This document shows, piece by piece, positions 1-8,648 of a DNA stretch of 64,000 nucleotides (position 1 is its first letter; each line of letters opens with the position of its first letter). A program made the translations under genes and the position numbers. Where the stretch lies: the NCBI RefSeq assembly GCF_014199295.1, contig NZ_JACIJH010000002.1:62001-126000 (forward strand), written 5' to 3'. The notes under the pieces are model-generated. The model did no database searches and was not told the origin of the DNA. It was given only the letters and a program-made list of their open reading frames with translations. This DNA comes from Sphingopyxis panaciterrulae (GTDB lineage Bacteria > Pseudomonadota > Alphaproteobacteria > Sphingomonadales > Sphingomonadaceae).

Positions 1-117
1 GGGATTTTCGAACGACAGATCCTTCACATATTGCGAGATCAGCCCGATCGCCGGGCTGTTGTCCTCGCCGTTGGTCAGCGTTTCGGGGGTGAATTCGGTT
101 GCGGTCTCGTCGGCCAT
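1..117 (-). CDS. secB: Protein-export chaperone SecB, N-terminal fragment
   Basis: The first 39 residues are present; the rest lies beyond the left edge. The peptide opens MADETATEFTPETLTN and then reads ISQYVKDLSFENP, the hallmark N-terminal strand of SecB. SecB is a cytosolic tetrameric chaperone that keeps preproteins unfolded and passes them to SecA. The gene is divergent from a Tim44-like gene, an arrangement I recall as common in Sphingomonadales. The ATG start is read on the minus strand at 115-117. The identity rests on this N-terminal motif alone. Confidence 0.9.
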   Translation of the reverse strand, partial: MADETATEFTPETLTNGEDNSPAIGLISQYVKDLSFENP

Positions 118-389
118 GGAATCGGACTTTCAACTGGAATCGGATCGGAGCCCCTTGCGCTGCCAAGCCCCAGTTTCCGGCGGCGCGGGCGGTTGCGGCG
201 CGCTTAGCAGCGGCGGACGGGCAGCACAATGGGGCTGCCGGATGGGACGTCCGCGGCAACTCCGCCGGGCGCCGGGCGTTGACCTTCCGGGCTGCGCCGG
301 TCATGGACATTTGAATCATGGCGGTGCATCGCCTATGTTGGATTCGACTTTCCCCGGCCCGCATGCGGGCCTGCATTGGACTTTTGCCC

Positions 390-1058
390 GTGACCGCTTT
401 CTCGATCGTCCTGCTCGCCATGATCGCCGCCTTCCTCGGCATGCGGCTCTATTCGGTGCTCGGCAAGCGGACCGGACACGAGCAGGAGCCGGTGCTGCCG
501 CGCCGCGAGGAGCGGACCGCGCCGACGCCGCTGCGTCTCGACGACGCCGATGTGGCCCCCGCGCCGCGCGATGCGGCCGCCGATGCGTCGAACCTCGTCT
601 ATGAGCCCGCCGCGGAAGCGGGCCTGCGCGCGCTGCTCGCGAGCGACCGTCATTTCGACGCCGGCCGTTTCATGGAGGGCGCCGAGGCGGCGTACCGCAT
701 GATCCTCGAGGCCTATTGGGCGGGCGACCGCGACACGCTGCGCGACCTGTGCGACGACGACAGCTATCAGGCCTTCGCCGATGCGATCGCGGCGCGCGAG
801 GCGAGCGGCGAGCGGCTCGACAACCGCCTCGTCGGCATCGATTCGACGAAGATCGTCGCGGTCGAGGTCGGCCGCAGCGAGGCGCGCATCACCGTGCGCT
901 ATCAGGCCGATATCAGCGCCGTGACGCGCGATGCCGACGGCAAGGTGATCGCCGGCTCGCTCAGCGACGCGGTGCCGACGACCGATCTCTGGACCTTCCG
1001 CCGCACCCTCGGCAGCAGCGACCCCAACTGGCTGCTCGACGAAGCCGAAACGGCCTGA
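390..1058 (+). CDS. Tim44/TimA-like inner-membrane-anchored protein
   Basis: About 222 residues from a GTG start at 390. The frame stays open to an upstream start at 318, but starting at 390 puts the membrane anchor (TAFSIVLLAMIAAFLG) right at the N-terminus, as is usual in this family. A low-complexity linker follows and then a C-terminal Tim44-like domain (about residues 80-222). Bacterial Tim44 homologues sit on the inner membrane; their role is poorly defined. It is five bases upstream of mltA and probably cotranscribed with it. The start codon is the least certain part. Confidence 0.8.
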   Translation: MTAFSIVLLAMIAAFLGMRLYSVLGKRTGHEQEPVLPRREERTAPTPLRLDDADVAPAPRDAAADASNLVYEPAAEAGLRALLASDRHFDAGRFMEGAEAAYRMILEAYWAGDRDTLRDLCDDDSYQAFADAIAAREASGERLDNRLVGIDSTKIVAVEVGRSEARITVRYQADISAVTRDADGKVIAGSLSDAVPTTDLWTFRRTLGSSDPNWLLDEAETA

Positions 1059-1063
1059 CGGCC

Positions 1064-2413
1064 ATGGCGGGGGTGCGGGGGACGCCGCCGGTGCGCGCGG
1101 TCGGATTCGCCTGCCTCGCCATCATCCTGCCCCTGCTCGCAAGCTGCGCGTCGGTGATTCCCGATGCCGGCGGGCGCGGGTCCGCGCCGCCCCCGCCCCG
1201 TTCGGAGAGCGCGACGCCGGCGCCCGTGCCGGTGCCAAGCGGCCCCGTCCGCCCCTATACGCCGCGCCCTTCGACCGCGCCCGGCGCGGCGGCGCAGCCG
1301 ATCCCGGCGACCCCCAATCCGCCGTTGCCCGCTCCTGCGCCGCCTGCCGGTGCGACCACCGCTGCCGAAGCGGGGGTGATCCTCGGCCCCGAATATACCG
1401 AACTCGGCATCGCGCCCGATCGCGCGACCGCCGCGCTCAAGGCCTTCCGCCTCAGTTGCCCGGCGCTCCAGCGCCGCGCCGACGCGAGCGGCCTCACCAG
1501 AAATGCCGAATGGGCCGAAAGCTGCGCCGCGGCCACGGGCTGGGCCGACCGCGACGCGAGCAATTTCTTCAGCCGCTATTTCGGCACCGTGCAGATCGGC
1601 GCCGGCACCGCCTTCGTCACCGGCTATTTCGAACCCGAGATCGCGGCATCGCGGACGAAGCAGCCGGGCTATGACGTCCCCATCTATCGCCGCCCCGCCG
1701 ACCTGGTCGACGTCGACCTCGGCCTCTTTTCCGACGCGCTCAAGGGCAAGAAGATCCGCGGCCGCGTCGACGGCAGCAGCTTCGTCCCCTATTACGACCG
1801 CACGGCGATCGAGCGCGGCGCGCTCGCGAATCGCGGGCTGGAAATCGCCTGGGCCGCCGACGCGGCCGAATTCTTCTTTCTGCAGGTCCAGGGTTCGGGG
1901 CGACTTCGCCTGCCCGACGGGTCGATCATGCGCATCGGCTACGACAGCCAGAACGGCCGCGACTATGTCGGCATCGGCAAGCTGCTGCTCGACCGCGGCG
2001 AACTCCAGCCCGGCCAGGCGTCGATGCAGGGCATCCTCGACTATCTGCGCGCCGACCCGGCGCGCGGCGCGGCGGTGATGAACGAGAATCCGAGCTGGGT
2101 CTTCTTCCGCGAACTCACCGGCCCAGGCCCGTTGGGCGCGCTCGGCATTCCGGTCACCGGGCGTGTCAGCGTCGCTGCCGATCCCAGATATGTGCCGCTC
2201 GGCGCGCCCGTCTTCCTCTCGCTCGACCGGGCCGAACCGAATGGTCTGTGGATTGCGCAGGATACCGGCGGCGCGATCAAGGGCGCCAACCGCTTCGACA
2301 GCTTCTGGGGAGCGGGCGACCGCGCGCGCGCGATTGCCGGCGGCATGGCGGCGCGCGGCTCGGCGCTCCTCCTGCTGCCACGCGCGAGCGTCGCGCGGTT
2401 GACCGGGCGCTGA
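1064..2413 (+). CDS. mltA: Membrane-bound lytic murein transglycosylase A
   Basis: 449 residues. A lipoprotein signal ends in the lipobox L-A-S-C28, followed by a Pro/Ala-rich linker to about residue 105, the MltA barrel domain, and the C-terminal 3D domain. The 3D domain contains AQDTGGAIKGANRFD (about 398-412); by analogy with E. coli MltA, an Asp in this stretch (probably 412) is the catalytic acid. The enzyme cleaves peptidoglycan with formation of 1,6-anhydromuramyl ends at the inner face of the outer membrane. The ATG at 1064 follows the previous stop by 5 bases; the frame is open much further upstream, but that part shadows the Tim44-like gene. Confidence 0.93.
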   Translation: MAGVRGTPPVRAVGFACLAIILPLLASCASVIPDAGGRGSAPPPPRSESATPAPVPVPSGPVRPYTPRPSTAPGAAAQPIPATPNPPLPAPAPPAGATTAAEAGVILGPEYTELGIAPDRATAALKAFRLSCPALQRRADASGLTRNAEWAESCAAATGWADRDASNFFSRYFGTVQIGAGTAFVTGYFEPEIAASRTKQPGYDVPIYRRPADLVDVDLGLFSDALKGKKIRGRVDGSSFVPYYDRTAIERGALANRGLEIAWAADAAEFFFLQVQGSGRLRLPDGSIMRIGYDSQNGRDYVGIGKLLLDRGELQPGQASMQGILDYLRADPARGAAVMNENPSWVFFRELTGPGPLGALGIPVTGRVSVAADPRYVPLGAPVFLSLDRAEPNGLWIAQDTGGAIKGANRFDSFWGAGDRARAIAGGMAARGSALLLLPRASVARLTGR

Positions 2414-2421
2414 GGCGGCGC

Positions 2422-2988
2422 ATGCCGCGGCGCCTCGACCCCGACGAAGCCGCGCTCTGGAAAAAGGTCGCGGCGACGGTGCAGCCGCTGTCGAAGCGCC
2501 CATCGGCGATTCCCGCCGCTGCGCCGCCGACGGTGCGACCGCCCGGGGCGACGCCGCGCAGCACGGCCGCGCCAGCCGCGTCCCCGCGCCCGTATCCGCT
2601 CCCGCCGCCCCGCCGCCTGCACGGCCAGGCGACGCTCGACAGCCATTGGGACCGGCGGCTGCGCAAGGGGCATATCCGCCCCGATCTCTCGATCGACCTC
2701 CACGGCCACAGCCTCGCCTCGGCGCAGGCCCTGCTCGACGAGGCGATCGGGCGCGGGCTGATGCGCGGCGCGCGGGTGCTGCTCGTCGTCGCGGGGCGGC
2801 TGCGCCCCGGCGCCGACCGCCTGCCGCAGATGCATGGAGAACCGCGCCCGCGCGGCGCGATCCGCGCTTCGCTCGCTGACTGGCTCGCCGCTTCGCCCCA
2901 TGCCGACCGCATCGCCGCGCTGCGTCCCGCGCATGTCAGCCACGGCGGCGCGGGGGCGGTCTACGTCATCCTGCGGCGGGGGGCGTGA
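2422..2988 (+). CDS. Smr/MutS2-C-terminal domain protein
   Basis: 188 residues. The N-terminal 75 residues are Pro/Ala-rich and likely disordered. The C-terminal Smr domain has the diagnostic DLHGHSLASAQALLDEAI motif (about residues 91-108) and ends HVSHGGAGAVYVILRR. Smr domains bind nucleic acid and some are nicking or RNA endonucleases; the substrate of this stand-alone version is unknown. It starts 8 bases after the mltA stop and ends 7 bases from the convergent dapE stop. The tim44-mltA-smr order is a familiar sphingomonad cluster. Confidence 0.87.
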   Translation: MPRRLDPDEAALWKKVAATVQPLSKRPSAIPAAAPPTVRPPGATPRSTAAPAASPRPYPLPPPRRLHGQATLDSHWDRRLRKGHIRPDLSIDLHGHSLASAQALLDEAIGRGLMRGARVLLVVAGRLRPGADRLPQMHGEPRPRGAIRASLADWLAASPHADRIAALRPAHVSHGGAGAVYVILRRGA

Positions 2989-2995
2989 GACAGAT

Positions 2996-4132
2996 CTAAT
3001 CCAGCAGCGCCCGCATCAGCACTCCGCGATAGATGGCGGCGAGCGTGCGCAGATCCTCCACCGCCACCGCCTCGTCCAGCTTGTGCATCGTCGCGTTGGT
3101 CAGCCCGAACTCGACCACCGGGCACAGCGCATGGAGGAAGCGCGCATCCGACGTGCCGCCCGTCGTCGACAGTTCGGGCACGATGTCGGTTTCGGCATGG
3201 ATCGCCTCGGCGACCAGCGCCGACAGGTCGCCCGGCGGCGTCAGAAAAGCCTCGCCCGAAATCTTGCCGACGACCTTCGCCCCGGGATCGACGTCGCGTG
3301 CGATGCGCTCGATCATCTCGATCAGCGCCGCCCCCTGCTGCTGGTCGTTGAAGCGGATCGACAGCCGCGCCCGCGCCGAGGCGGGGATGACGTTGTGCGC
3401 GCCGTTGCCGACCTCGATATCGGTGAATTCGATGTTCGACGGCTGGAACCATTCGGTGCCCTCGTCGAGTGTCACCGTGTCGATCGCGGCGAGAATCTTG
3501 ACCAGCTTGGGGATCGGATTGTCGGCGAGGTGGGGGTAGGCGACATGGCCCTGTGTCCCCGGCACGTCGATCCAGATATTGACCGACCCGCGCCGCCCGA
3601 TCTTCATCATGTCGCCGAGCCGCTGCACCGACGTGGGTTCGCCGACCAGGATCATGTCGGGGCGCAGGCCGCGCGCATCCATATGCTCCATCAGCGCGCG
3701 GGTGCCGAAGATCGCCGGACCTTCCTCGTCGCCGGTGACGATCAGGCTGATCGTGCCGGCCTCGGCCGGGGTCGCGGCGGCGGCGGCGGCGAAGGCGGCG
3801 ATCGCCCCCTTCATGTCGACCGCGCCGCGCCCGTAGAGCAACTCGCCGCGCACCTGTGGATCGAAGGCATCGCCCGTCCAGCCCACCCCCGGCGGCACGA
3901 CGTCGAGATGCCCGGCGAAGCCGAAATGGACCGGCCCCGCGCCCTTGCGCACGGCGAGCAGATTCTCGACCGGCCCGTCGGGTTCGATCCCGTCGATGAA
4001 GCGCTCGACCGTGAAGCCGAGCGGGGTCAGCGCCGCCTCCAGCACATCGAACACCGCGCCGGTCGCGGGGGTGACGCTGGGCGCGGCGATCAGCGCCTTC
4101 GCAAGGTCGAGCGGGTCGATGCCGTGGGTCAT
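2996..4132 (-). CDS. dapE: Succinyl-diaminopimelate desuccinylase
   Basis: 378 residues, close to the usual 375-380 for DapE, an M20-family di-zinc hydrolase. It converts N-succinyl-LL-diaminopimelate to LL-diaminopimelate and succinate in the lysine and peptidoglycan pathway. Visible metal and catalytic motifs are FGFAGHLDVVPPG, RGAVDMKGAIAAF and TGDEEGPAI, with a late His in LCPVVEFGLTN. The ATG start at 4132 gives the standard N-terminus (MTHGIDPLDLAKALI); upstream in-frame sequence belongs to the intergenic region. It is divergent from the cupin gene. Confidence 0.95.
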   Translation of the reverse strand: MTHGIDPLDLAKALIAAPSVTPATGAVFDVLEAALTPLGFTVERFIDGIEPDGPVENLLAVRKGAGPVHFGFAGHLDVVPPGVGWTGDAFDPQVRGELLYGRGAVDMKGAIAAFAAAAAATPAEAGTISLIVTGDEEGPAIFGTRALMEHMDARGLRPDMILVGEPTSVQRLGDMMKIGRRGSVNIWIDVPGTQGHVAYPHLADNPIPKLVKILAAIDTVTLDEGTEWFQPSNIEFTDIEVGNGAHNVIPASARARLSIRFNDQQQGAALIEMIERIARDVDPGAKVVGKISGEAFLTPPGDLSALVAEAIHAETDIVPELSTTGGTSDARFLHALCPVVEFGLTNATMHKLDEAVAVEDLRTLAAIYRGVLMRALLD

Positions 4133-4227
4133 GCCGCTTCCTTTACCCCTTCGCGCCGCGTCAAGTCGAGGCTTTGCATCGCGCCGTCCTTGTGCGAAAC
4201 AAAGGAGGAACAAAGAAAGCGACTGCC

Positions 4228-4695
4228 ATGCCCAAGCTCGATCTCGATGCGATTCCGCAGACCAATGCGACCGGCTATCCGGCGCCGTTCGACCGAGCGG
4301 TCGCGGGCCGCTGGTATCGCCGCCTCGCGCCGCCGACCGGCCTTTCGGACTTCGCCGCCAGCCATGTCGTTCTCAAGCCCGGCGCCTGGTCGTCGCAGCG
4401 CCACTGGCACGACGGCGAGGACGAGATGCTGGTGATGATCGCGGGCGAGGCGGTGCTGGTCGAGGACGACGGCCGCACTCCGATGCGCCCCGGCGATATC
4501 GCGGTGTGGCCGAAGGGCAGCACCAACGGCCATCATCTGATCAACGAATCGGACGCTGACTGCGTGTTCGTCGCGCTCGGCGGCGGCAAGAAATACGACA
4601 CCGGCGGCGGCTATTCGGACATCGACATGCTGTTCACGCCCGACGGCTATACGCGAAAGGACGGCACGCCCTATCCGGTGAAGCGGGTGCCGTGA
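4228..4695 (+). CDS. Cupin-domain protein
   Basis: 155 residues with one cupin barrel. Motif 1 is visible as QRHWHDGEDEMLVMIAGEAVL (about residues 52-72) and motif 2 as PGDIAVWPKGSTNGHHLIN, including the His and Glu residues expected to bind a metal. The substrate cannot be told from sequence; small cupins of this kind are often annotated as transcriptional-regulator-like or sugar-binding. A strong purine-rich stretch (4201-4208) lies 19 bases upstream of the ATG, rather far for a ribosome binding site. It is a single gene, divergent from dapE. Confidence 0.8.
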   Translation: MPKLDLDAIPQTNATGYPAPFDRAVAGRWYRRLAPPTGLSDFAASHVVLKPGAWSSQRHWHDGEDEMLVMIAGEAVLVEDDGRTPMRPGDIAVWPKGSTNGHHLINESDADCVFVALGGGKKYDTGGGYSDIDMLFTPDGYTRKDGTPYPVKRVP

Positions 4696-4718
4696 TCCAC
4701 TAATCGCCCTCTATTTCT

Positions 4719-4819
4719 TCGTCATGCTGAACTTGTTTCAGCATCCATGGTCTGACGTCTCAATGCTGCGCCATTCGAGAAACCAGGTCATAGACCCTGA
4801 AACAAGTTCAGGGTGACGA
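4719..4819. repeat. Palindromic intergenic repeat, family A, copy 1
   Basis: A 101-bp element with inverted arms at 4719-4746 and 4793-4819. The left arm contains GCTGAACTTGTTTCAGC and the right arm CCTGAAACAAGTTCAGG, so the arms pair through a shared TGAACTTGTTTCA core but differ at their outer bases. A second copy, reverse-oriented and homologous through the spacer, is at 15354-15458. It lies between the cupin gene and a GST, outside coding sequence. Confidence 0.9.
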
Positions 4820-4850
4820 TGTTTCCGAGGTCCGTCATAACGCACGGGGA

Positions 4851-5522
4851 CTAGCTCTTCACCGGTGCCTCGAATTCCTCGATCACCCAATCCTCGGCCT
4901 GCGCGCCGCCGATCCATTCCTGCATGTGCGGGTGCGCGATGACCGCCTCGCAATAGGGAAGGGCAAAGCGCGGCAGCGGGATCGAATAAGTGATGAAGCG
5001 GGTGACGACCGGCGCGAACATCATGTCGGCCGCCGACCAGTTGCCGAACAGAAAATCGCCTTCGCCGCCGAAGCGCGCCCGCGCCTCGGCCCAGATCTGC
5101 ATGATCCGCACGACATCGGCCTGCACGTCGGCGGGAAGATCGGTGGCGGGATAGATGCGGCGGATGTTCATGCTGTGGTTGCGGCGCAGCGCCGCGAAGC
5201 TCGAATGCATCTCGGCCGCCATCGACCGCGCCATGGCGCGCGCCGCCATATCCTCGGGCCAGTATCCACGGGTGCCGCCGGTCTTTTCGTTGAGATAGTC
5301 GACGATCGCCAGGCTGTCCCAGACGACGATGTCGTCGCCGTCCCACAATATCGGCACCTTGCCGCCCGAGGGCGCAAACTCGTCGCCCTCGCGCCGGTTC
5401 GACCAGTCCTCGTCATAAAGCGGGACGGTGACCTCTTCGAAGGGGAGGCCGCTGTGTTTGGCCGCGAGCCAGCCGCGCAGGCTCCAGCTCGAATAGGCCT
5501 TGTTGCCGAGGAAGAGTTTCAT
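4851..5522 (-). CDS. Glutathione S-transferase family protein
   Basis: 223 residues. The N-terminal thioredoxin-like domain opens MKLFLGNKAYSSWSLRGW, with the SSWSLR stretch at the position of the catalytic Ser, then GGKVPIL and the conserved WDSLAIVDYL. The C-terminal helical domain follows from about residue 85. The start resembles the YfcF/SSPA-like bacterial GSTs. Such enzymes conjugate glutathione or reduce peroxides; the substrate is unknown. gshA, the first enzyme of glutathione synthesis, lies at 25.3 kb. The gene stands alone between two repeat elements. Confidence 0.88.
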   Translation of the reverse strand: MKLFLGNKAYSSWSLRGWLAAKHSGLPFEEVTVPLYDEDWSNRREGDEFAPSGGKVPILWDGDDIVVWDSLAIVDYLNEKTGGTRGYWPEDMAARAMARSMAAEMHSSFAALRRNHSMNIRRIYPATDLPADVQADVVRIMQIWAEARARFGGEGDFLFGNWSAADMMFAPVVTRFITYSIPLPRFALPYCEAVIAHPHMQEWIGGAQAEDWVIEEFEAPVKS

Positions 5523-5532
5523 GGGTCTCCTT

Positions 5533-5697
5533 AACCCCCTCTCCCCTTGGGGGGAGAGGGTTGTGCAGGCTTGGCAGCTTGCTGCCTAGCCGAAGCTGGG
5601 TGAGGGGTGTCAACCTTCGCCCCATACCCTCACCAGGTTCCGGTAGCGGACAAGTCCGCAACCTTCACGATCCTCTCCCCCAAGGAGAGAGGGTTTT
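5533..5697. repeat. Palindromic intergenic repeat, family B, copy 1
   Basis: Two outward hairpins, one at 5537-5560 (CCCTCTCCCC stem) and a second C/G-rich one at about 5672-5693. They flank an internal stretch containing GGCTTGGCAGCTTGCTGCC. The same layout with GGCTTGGCGGCTTTGCCGCC is at 12735-12857. The element fills the space between the GST and engB genes. Confidence 0.8.
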
Positions 5698-5699
5698 GC

Positions 5700-6347
5700 T
5701 CAACTCTCCACCGCCTCCAGCACCGCGGTCCTCAGCTCGGCGATGCCCATGCCCTTTTCGCTGCTTGTTGCGATGACCTGCGGGTGGGCGGCGGGGTGCT
5801 TGCGCGCTTCGGTCTCGGTCGCGGTGTGCACCGCGGCAAGGTCGCTCGCCTTGATCTTGTCCGCCTTGGTCAGGACGAGGCGATAGCTGACCGCGGCGGT
5901 GTCGAGCATCGCCATCACCTCGCGGTCGACGTCCTTGATGCCGTGGCGGCTGTCGATCAGCACCAGGGTGCGCTTGAGCACCGGGCGCCCGCGCAGATAG
6001 TCGTTGACCAGAAAGCGCCATTTCTTGACGATATCCTTGGGCGCCTTGGCGAAACCATAGCCCGGCATGTCGACGAGCCGGAAGACGAGCGGCGCGCCGA
6101 CGTCGAAATAGTTGAGTTCCTGCGTCCGCCCCGGCGTGACCGAGGTGCGCGCGAGCCCGTTGCGATGGGTCAGCGCGTTGAGCAGCGACGACTTGCCGAC
6201 GTTCGAACGGCCCGCGAACGCGATCTCGGGCACCGTCGGCGCCGGCAGATGCTGGAGCGCCGGCGCCGATTTCAGAAAGGCGATCGGTCCCGCGAACAGC
6301 TTGCGGGCGCGTTCGGCGTGGTCGTCGTCGGGCGCGGCATCCGTCAC
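5700..6347 (-). CDS. engB: Ribosome biogenesis GTP-binding protein EngB/YihA
   Basis: 215 residues from a GTG start at 6347. The GTPase motifs are all present: G1 AGRSNVGKSSLLN (about 50-62), G3 DMPGYGFAKA, G4 LTKADK and G5 SSEKG. EngB is an essential GTPase in large-subunit ribosome assembly. The GTG start overlaps the yidC stop by four bases (GTGA), so translation is probably coupled. The open frame extends further upstream only as a shadow of yidC. It is the last gene of the rpmH-rnpA-yidD-yidC-engB run. Confidence 0.95.
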   Translation of the reverse strand: MTDAAPDDDHAERARKLFAGPIAFLKSAPALQHLPAPTVPEIAFAGRSNVGKSSLLNALTHRNGLARTSVTPGRTQELNYFDVGAPLVFRLVDMPGYGFAKAPKDIVKKWRFLVNDYLRGRPVLKRTLVLIDSRHGIKDVDREVMAMLDTAAVSYRLVLTKADKIKASDLAAVHTATETEARKHPAAHPQVIATSSEKGMGIAELRTAVLEAVES

Positions 6348-8092
6348 TTCGCCGGGGCCGCCCTGAGCTGCGGGAACTTGCGGTACATCCACTGCTGCTG
6401 CGCGATCGACAGGCAGTTGTTGGTGATCCAGTAGACCAGCAGGCCGGCGGCGAAGGGCGCCATGATGAACATCATCATCCACGGCATGATCTTGAACACC
6501 TGCTGCTGCACCGGGTCGGTCGCCTGCGGGTTGAGGCGGAACTGCAGCCACATGGTCACGCCGAGCAGCAGCGCCAGCACGCCGATGCCGAGGAAGGCGG
6601 GCGGGTTGAAGTCGAGCAGGCCGAACAGGTTCAATATGTGCAGCGGGTCGGGCGCCGACAGGTCCTTGATCCACAGCACGAAGGGCTGGTGCCGCATCTC
6701 GATTGTCAGCATCAGCACCTTGTAGAGCGCATAGAAGATCGGAATCTGGATGACGATCGGCAGGCAGCCCGCGAGCGGATTGATCTTTTCGTCCTTGTAG
6801 AGCTTCATCAGCTCCTGCTGCATCTTCGGCTTGTCGTCCTTGTGCCGTTCCTGCAGCGCCTTCATCTTGGGCTGGACGATGCGCATCTGCGCCATCGAAT
6901 GGAATTGCCGCTGTGCGATCGGGAACATCGCGGCGCGGATGATCAGCGTCAGAATCATGATCGCGACGCCGAAATTGCCGACCTGGGTGAACAGCCAGTC
7001 GAGCAGCTTGAAGATCGGCACCTCGAAGAATTCGAACCAGCCCCAGTCGATCGCGTTCGACAGGCGGGTGATGCCGAGGTCGTCCTGATAGGTCGACAGC
7101 CTGTTCACTTCCTTCGCGCCGGCGAAGATGCGGCTCGTCGTCGTCACCTGGCGGCCGGGCGCGACACTCGCGAACTTGCGGGCGAACAGGGCCTGGTAAT
7201 TGTCGGCGCTCGGCGCGCCCAGCGAGGCGTCGACGCGCTCGCCCTTCGCGGGAACGACCGCGGCGAGCCAATATTTGTCGGTGAAGCCGAGCCAGGCGGC
7301 GCTGTCATATTTGACGGCTCCACTCTCGTCGAGGTCCTTATAGTCGACGTCGAGGATCGACTTGCCGCCGAGGAAGCCGGTCGGGCCGATATGGTTGGTC
7401 CAACTGCTCTGTTCGTGCGGGTCGGTCGGCTTGCCGTGGCGGTCGATCAGCGCATAGCTGCTCGCGCTGACCGGCGCGCTGCCGGTGTTGGCGATCGTCT
7501 GTTTCGCGGTGATCAGATAATGGGCGTCGATGCTGTATTCGATGCGGAAGGTCTGGCCGCTGCCGTTCGACCAGCTCAGCGTCACCGGGGTCGCCGGGGT
7601 CAGCTTCGTGCCGGTGGCCGTCCACAGCGTGGTTGGACCCGGCACCTCGATGCCCTGCGCCGACCAGCCGAGGCTGGCGAAATAGGCGGCCTTGGTGCCG
7701 GCGGGCGCGAACAGGCGGACGGGGGGCGAATCCTTGGCGATGGTCTGGCGATATTTGGTCAGCGTGATGTCGTCGATGCGCGCGCCGGCCAGGTTGATCG
7801 ACCCCGACAGCGCCGGGGTTTCGATGGGCACGCGCTGCCCCTCGGCAAGCACGGCCGCGATCGGGCGGACCGCTTGCGGCGCGGGCGCGGCGGGCGCGGC
7901 CGGGGCGGCGCTGCCCGCGGCAGGGACGCCCGCCGGCTGGGCCGCGGTGCCTGCGCCCGCATCGCCGGCGACGGTTGTGGTGACGTCGGGCTTGGCGGGC
8001 GTCGGGAAATATTTGTCGGCGATGAAATTCCATCCGATCAGGATGGCCGCCGACAACAGGATCGCCGCGATCAGGTTACGCTTGTCGTCCAC
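6344..8092 (-). CDS. yidC: Membrane protein insertase YidC
   Basis: 582 residues, normal for Gram-negative YidC. A first transmembrane helix (about 8-24) is followed by an Ala/Pro-rich linker, the large periplasmic domain (about 70-350), and the Oxa1-type core with five helices from about 370. The core contains the conserved IIRAAMFPIAQRQFHSM, NPLAGCLPIVIQIPIFYALY and YWITNNCLSIAQQ. YidC inserts inner-membrane proteins alone or with SecYEG. It is between yidD and engB and overlaps the latter by four bases. Confidence 0.97.
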   Translation of the reverse strand: MDDKRNLIAAILLSAAILIGWNFIADKYFPTPAKPDVTTTVAGDAGAGTAAQPAGVPAAGSAAPAAPAAPAPQAVRPIAAVLAEGQRVPIETPALSGSINLAGARIDDITLTKYRQTIAKDSPPVRLFAPAGTKAAYFASLGWSAQGIEVPGPTTLWTATGTKLTPATPVTLSWSNGSGQTFRIEYSIDAHYLITAKQTIANTGSAPVSASSYALIDRHGKPTDPHEQSSWTNHIGPTGFLGGKSILDVDYKDLDESGAVKYDSAAWLGFTDKYWLAAVVPAKGERVDASLGAPSADNYQALFARKFASVAPGRQVTTTSRIFAGAKEVNRLSTYQDDLGITRLSNAIDWGWFEFFEVPIFKLLDWLFTQVGNFGVAIMILTLIIRAAMFPIAQRQFHSMAQMRIVQPKMKALQERHKDDKPKMQQELMKLYKDEKINPLAGCLPIVIQIPIFYALYKVLMLTIEMRHQPFVLWIKDLSAPDPLHILNLFGLLDFNPPAFLGIGVLALLLGVTMWLQFRLNPQATDPVQQQVFKIMPWMMMFIMAPFAAGLLVYWITNNCLSIAQQQWMYRKFPQLRAAPAK

Positions 8093-8131
8093 GCTCTATC
8101 GTCTCTCTTCAATCTGTCCGGAAATGCCGTA

Positions 8132-8344
8132 TCAAGGAACGGGGTCATAACCATGGCCGCCCCACGGGTGGCAGCGCAATAGCCGCTTTGTCGCCATCCA
8201 GCCACCCTTGATCGCACCATGACGCCCGATGGCTATGATGGCATATTCGCTGCACGAAGGCGCATAGCGACAGGTCGGCGGCAGGATGCGCGAGGGGCCG
8301 AGTTGCCAGCCGCGGGCGATCAGGATGAGCAGGCGGGCGATCAT
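8132..8344 (-). CDS. yidD: Membrane protein insertion efficiency factor YidD
   Basis: 70 residues, the usual size. It shows the family signature CRYAPSCSEYAIIAI followed by HGAIKGGWMATKRLLRCHPWGGHGYDPVP. YidD is a small amphipathic inner-membrane-associated protein that assists YidC-dependent insertion. The yidC start is 39 bases downstream. The stretch upstream towards rnpA (about 300 bases) has been expanded by a repeat element. Confidence 0.95.
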   Translation of the reverse strand: MIARLLILIARGWQLGPSRILPPTCRYAPSCSEYAIIAIGRHGAIKGGWMATKRLLRCHPWGGHGYDPVP

Positions 8345-8355
8345 GGAAGAAGCCC

Positions 8356-8528
8356 GGAAAACTGCGCAACTTCACACGGAATTTCCCTGTCTTTGTCACC
8401 CCGGACTTGATCCGGGGTCCCGCTCGGCGACGTCGAAAAGCGGGACCCCGGATCAAGTCCGGGGTGACGCGGGAAGGGAGGCGGGGCGGGAAGGAAAAGG
8501 GCGGAAAACTGCACAACTTCACTCTGAA
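8356..8528. repeat. Palindromic repeat, family C, with flanking direct repeats
   Basis: Between rnpA and yidD is a perfect inverted repeat with 29-base arms (8395-8423 and 8440-8468, core CCCCGGACTTGATCCGGGG). It is bracketed by near-identical direct repeats at 8356-8375 and 8503-8522 (GGAAAACTGCRCAACTTCAC, one mismatch). This block accounts for most of the roughly 300-base gap 8345-8648, in which I see no gene. The core sequence is a repeat I recognise from many alphaproteobacterial genomes. Confidence 0.88.
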
Positions 8529-8648
8529 ATCGCTTTTCCGTCCCAAGGCAGCGGCGGTGGCGCGTTGCCGAGGAACTGCGCATGGAAAGGGCGAGAGGGC
8601 GGTGCATGGGCGGCACGCTAACCCGCCGCGATAGTGTAGGACAGCCGT

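Noticed and set aside
902-2503. A 533-codon frame antisense to mltA
   Set aside because: No domains and Arg/Ala-rich composition. The plus strand encodes clear MltA and 3D domains in the same place.
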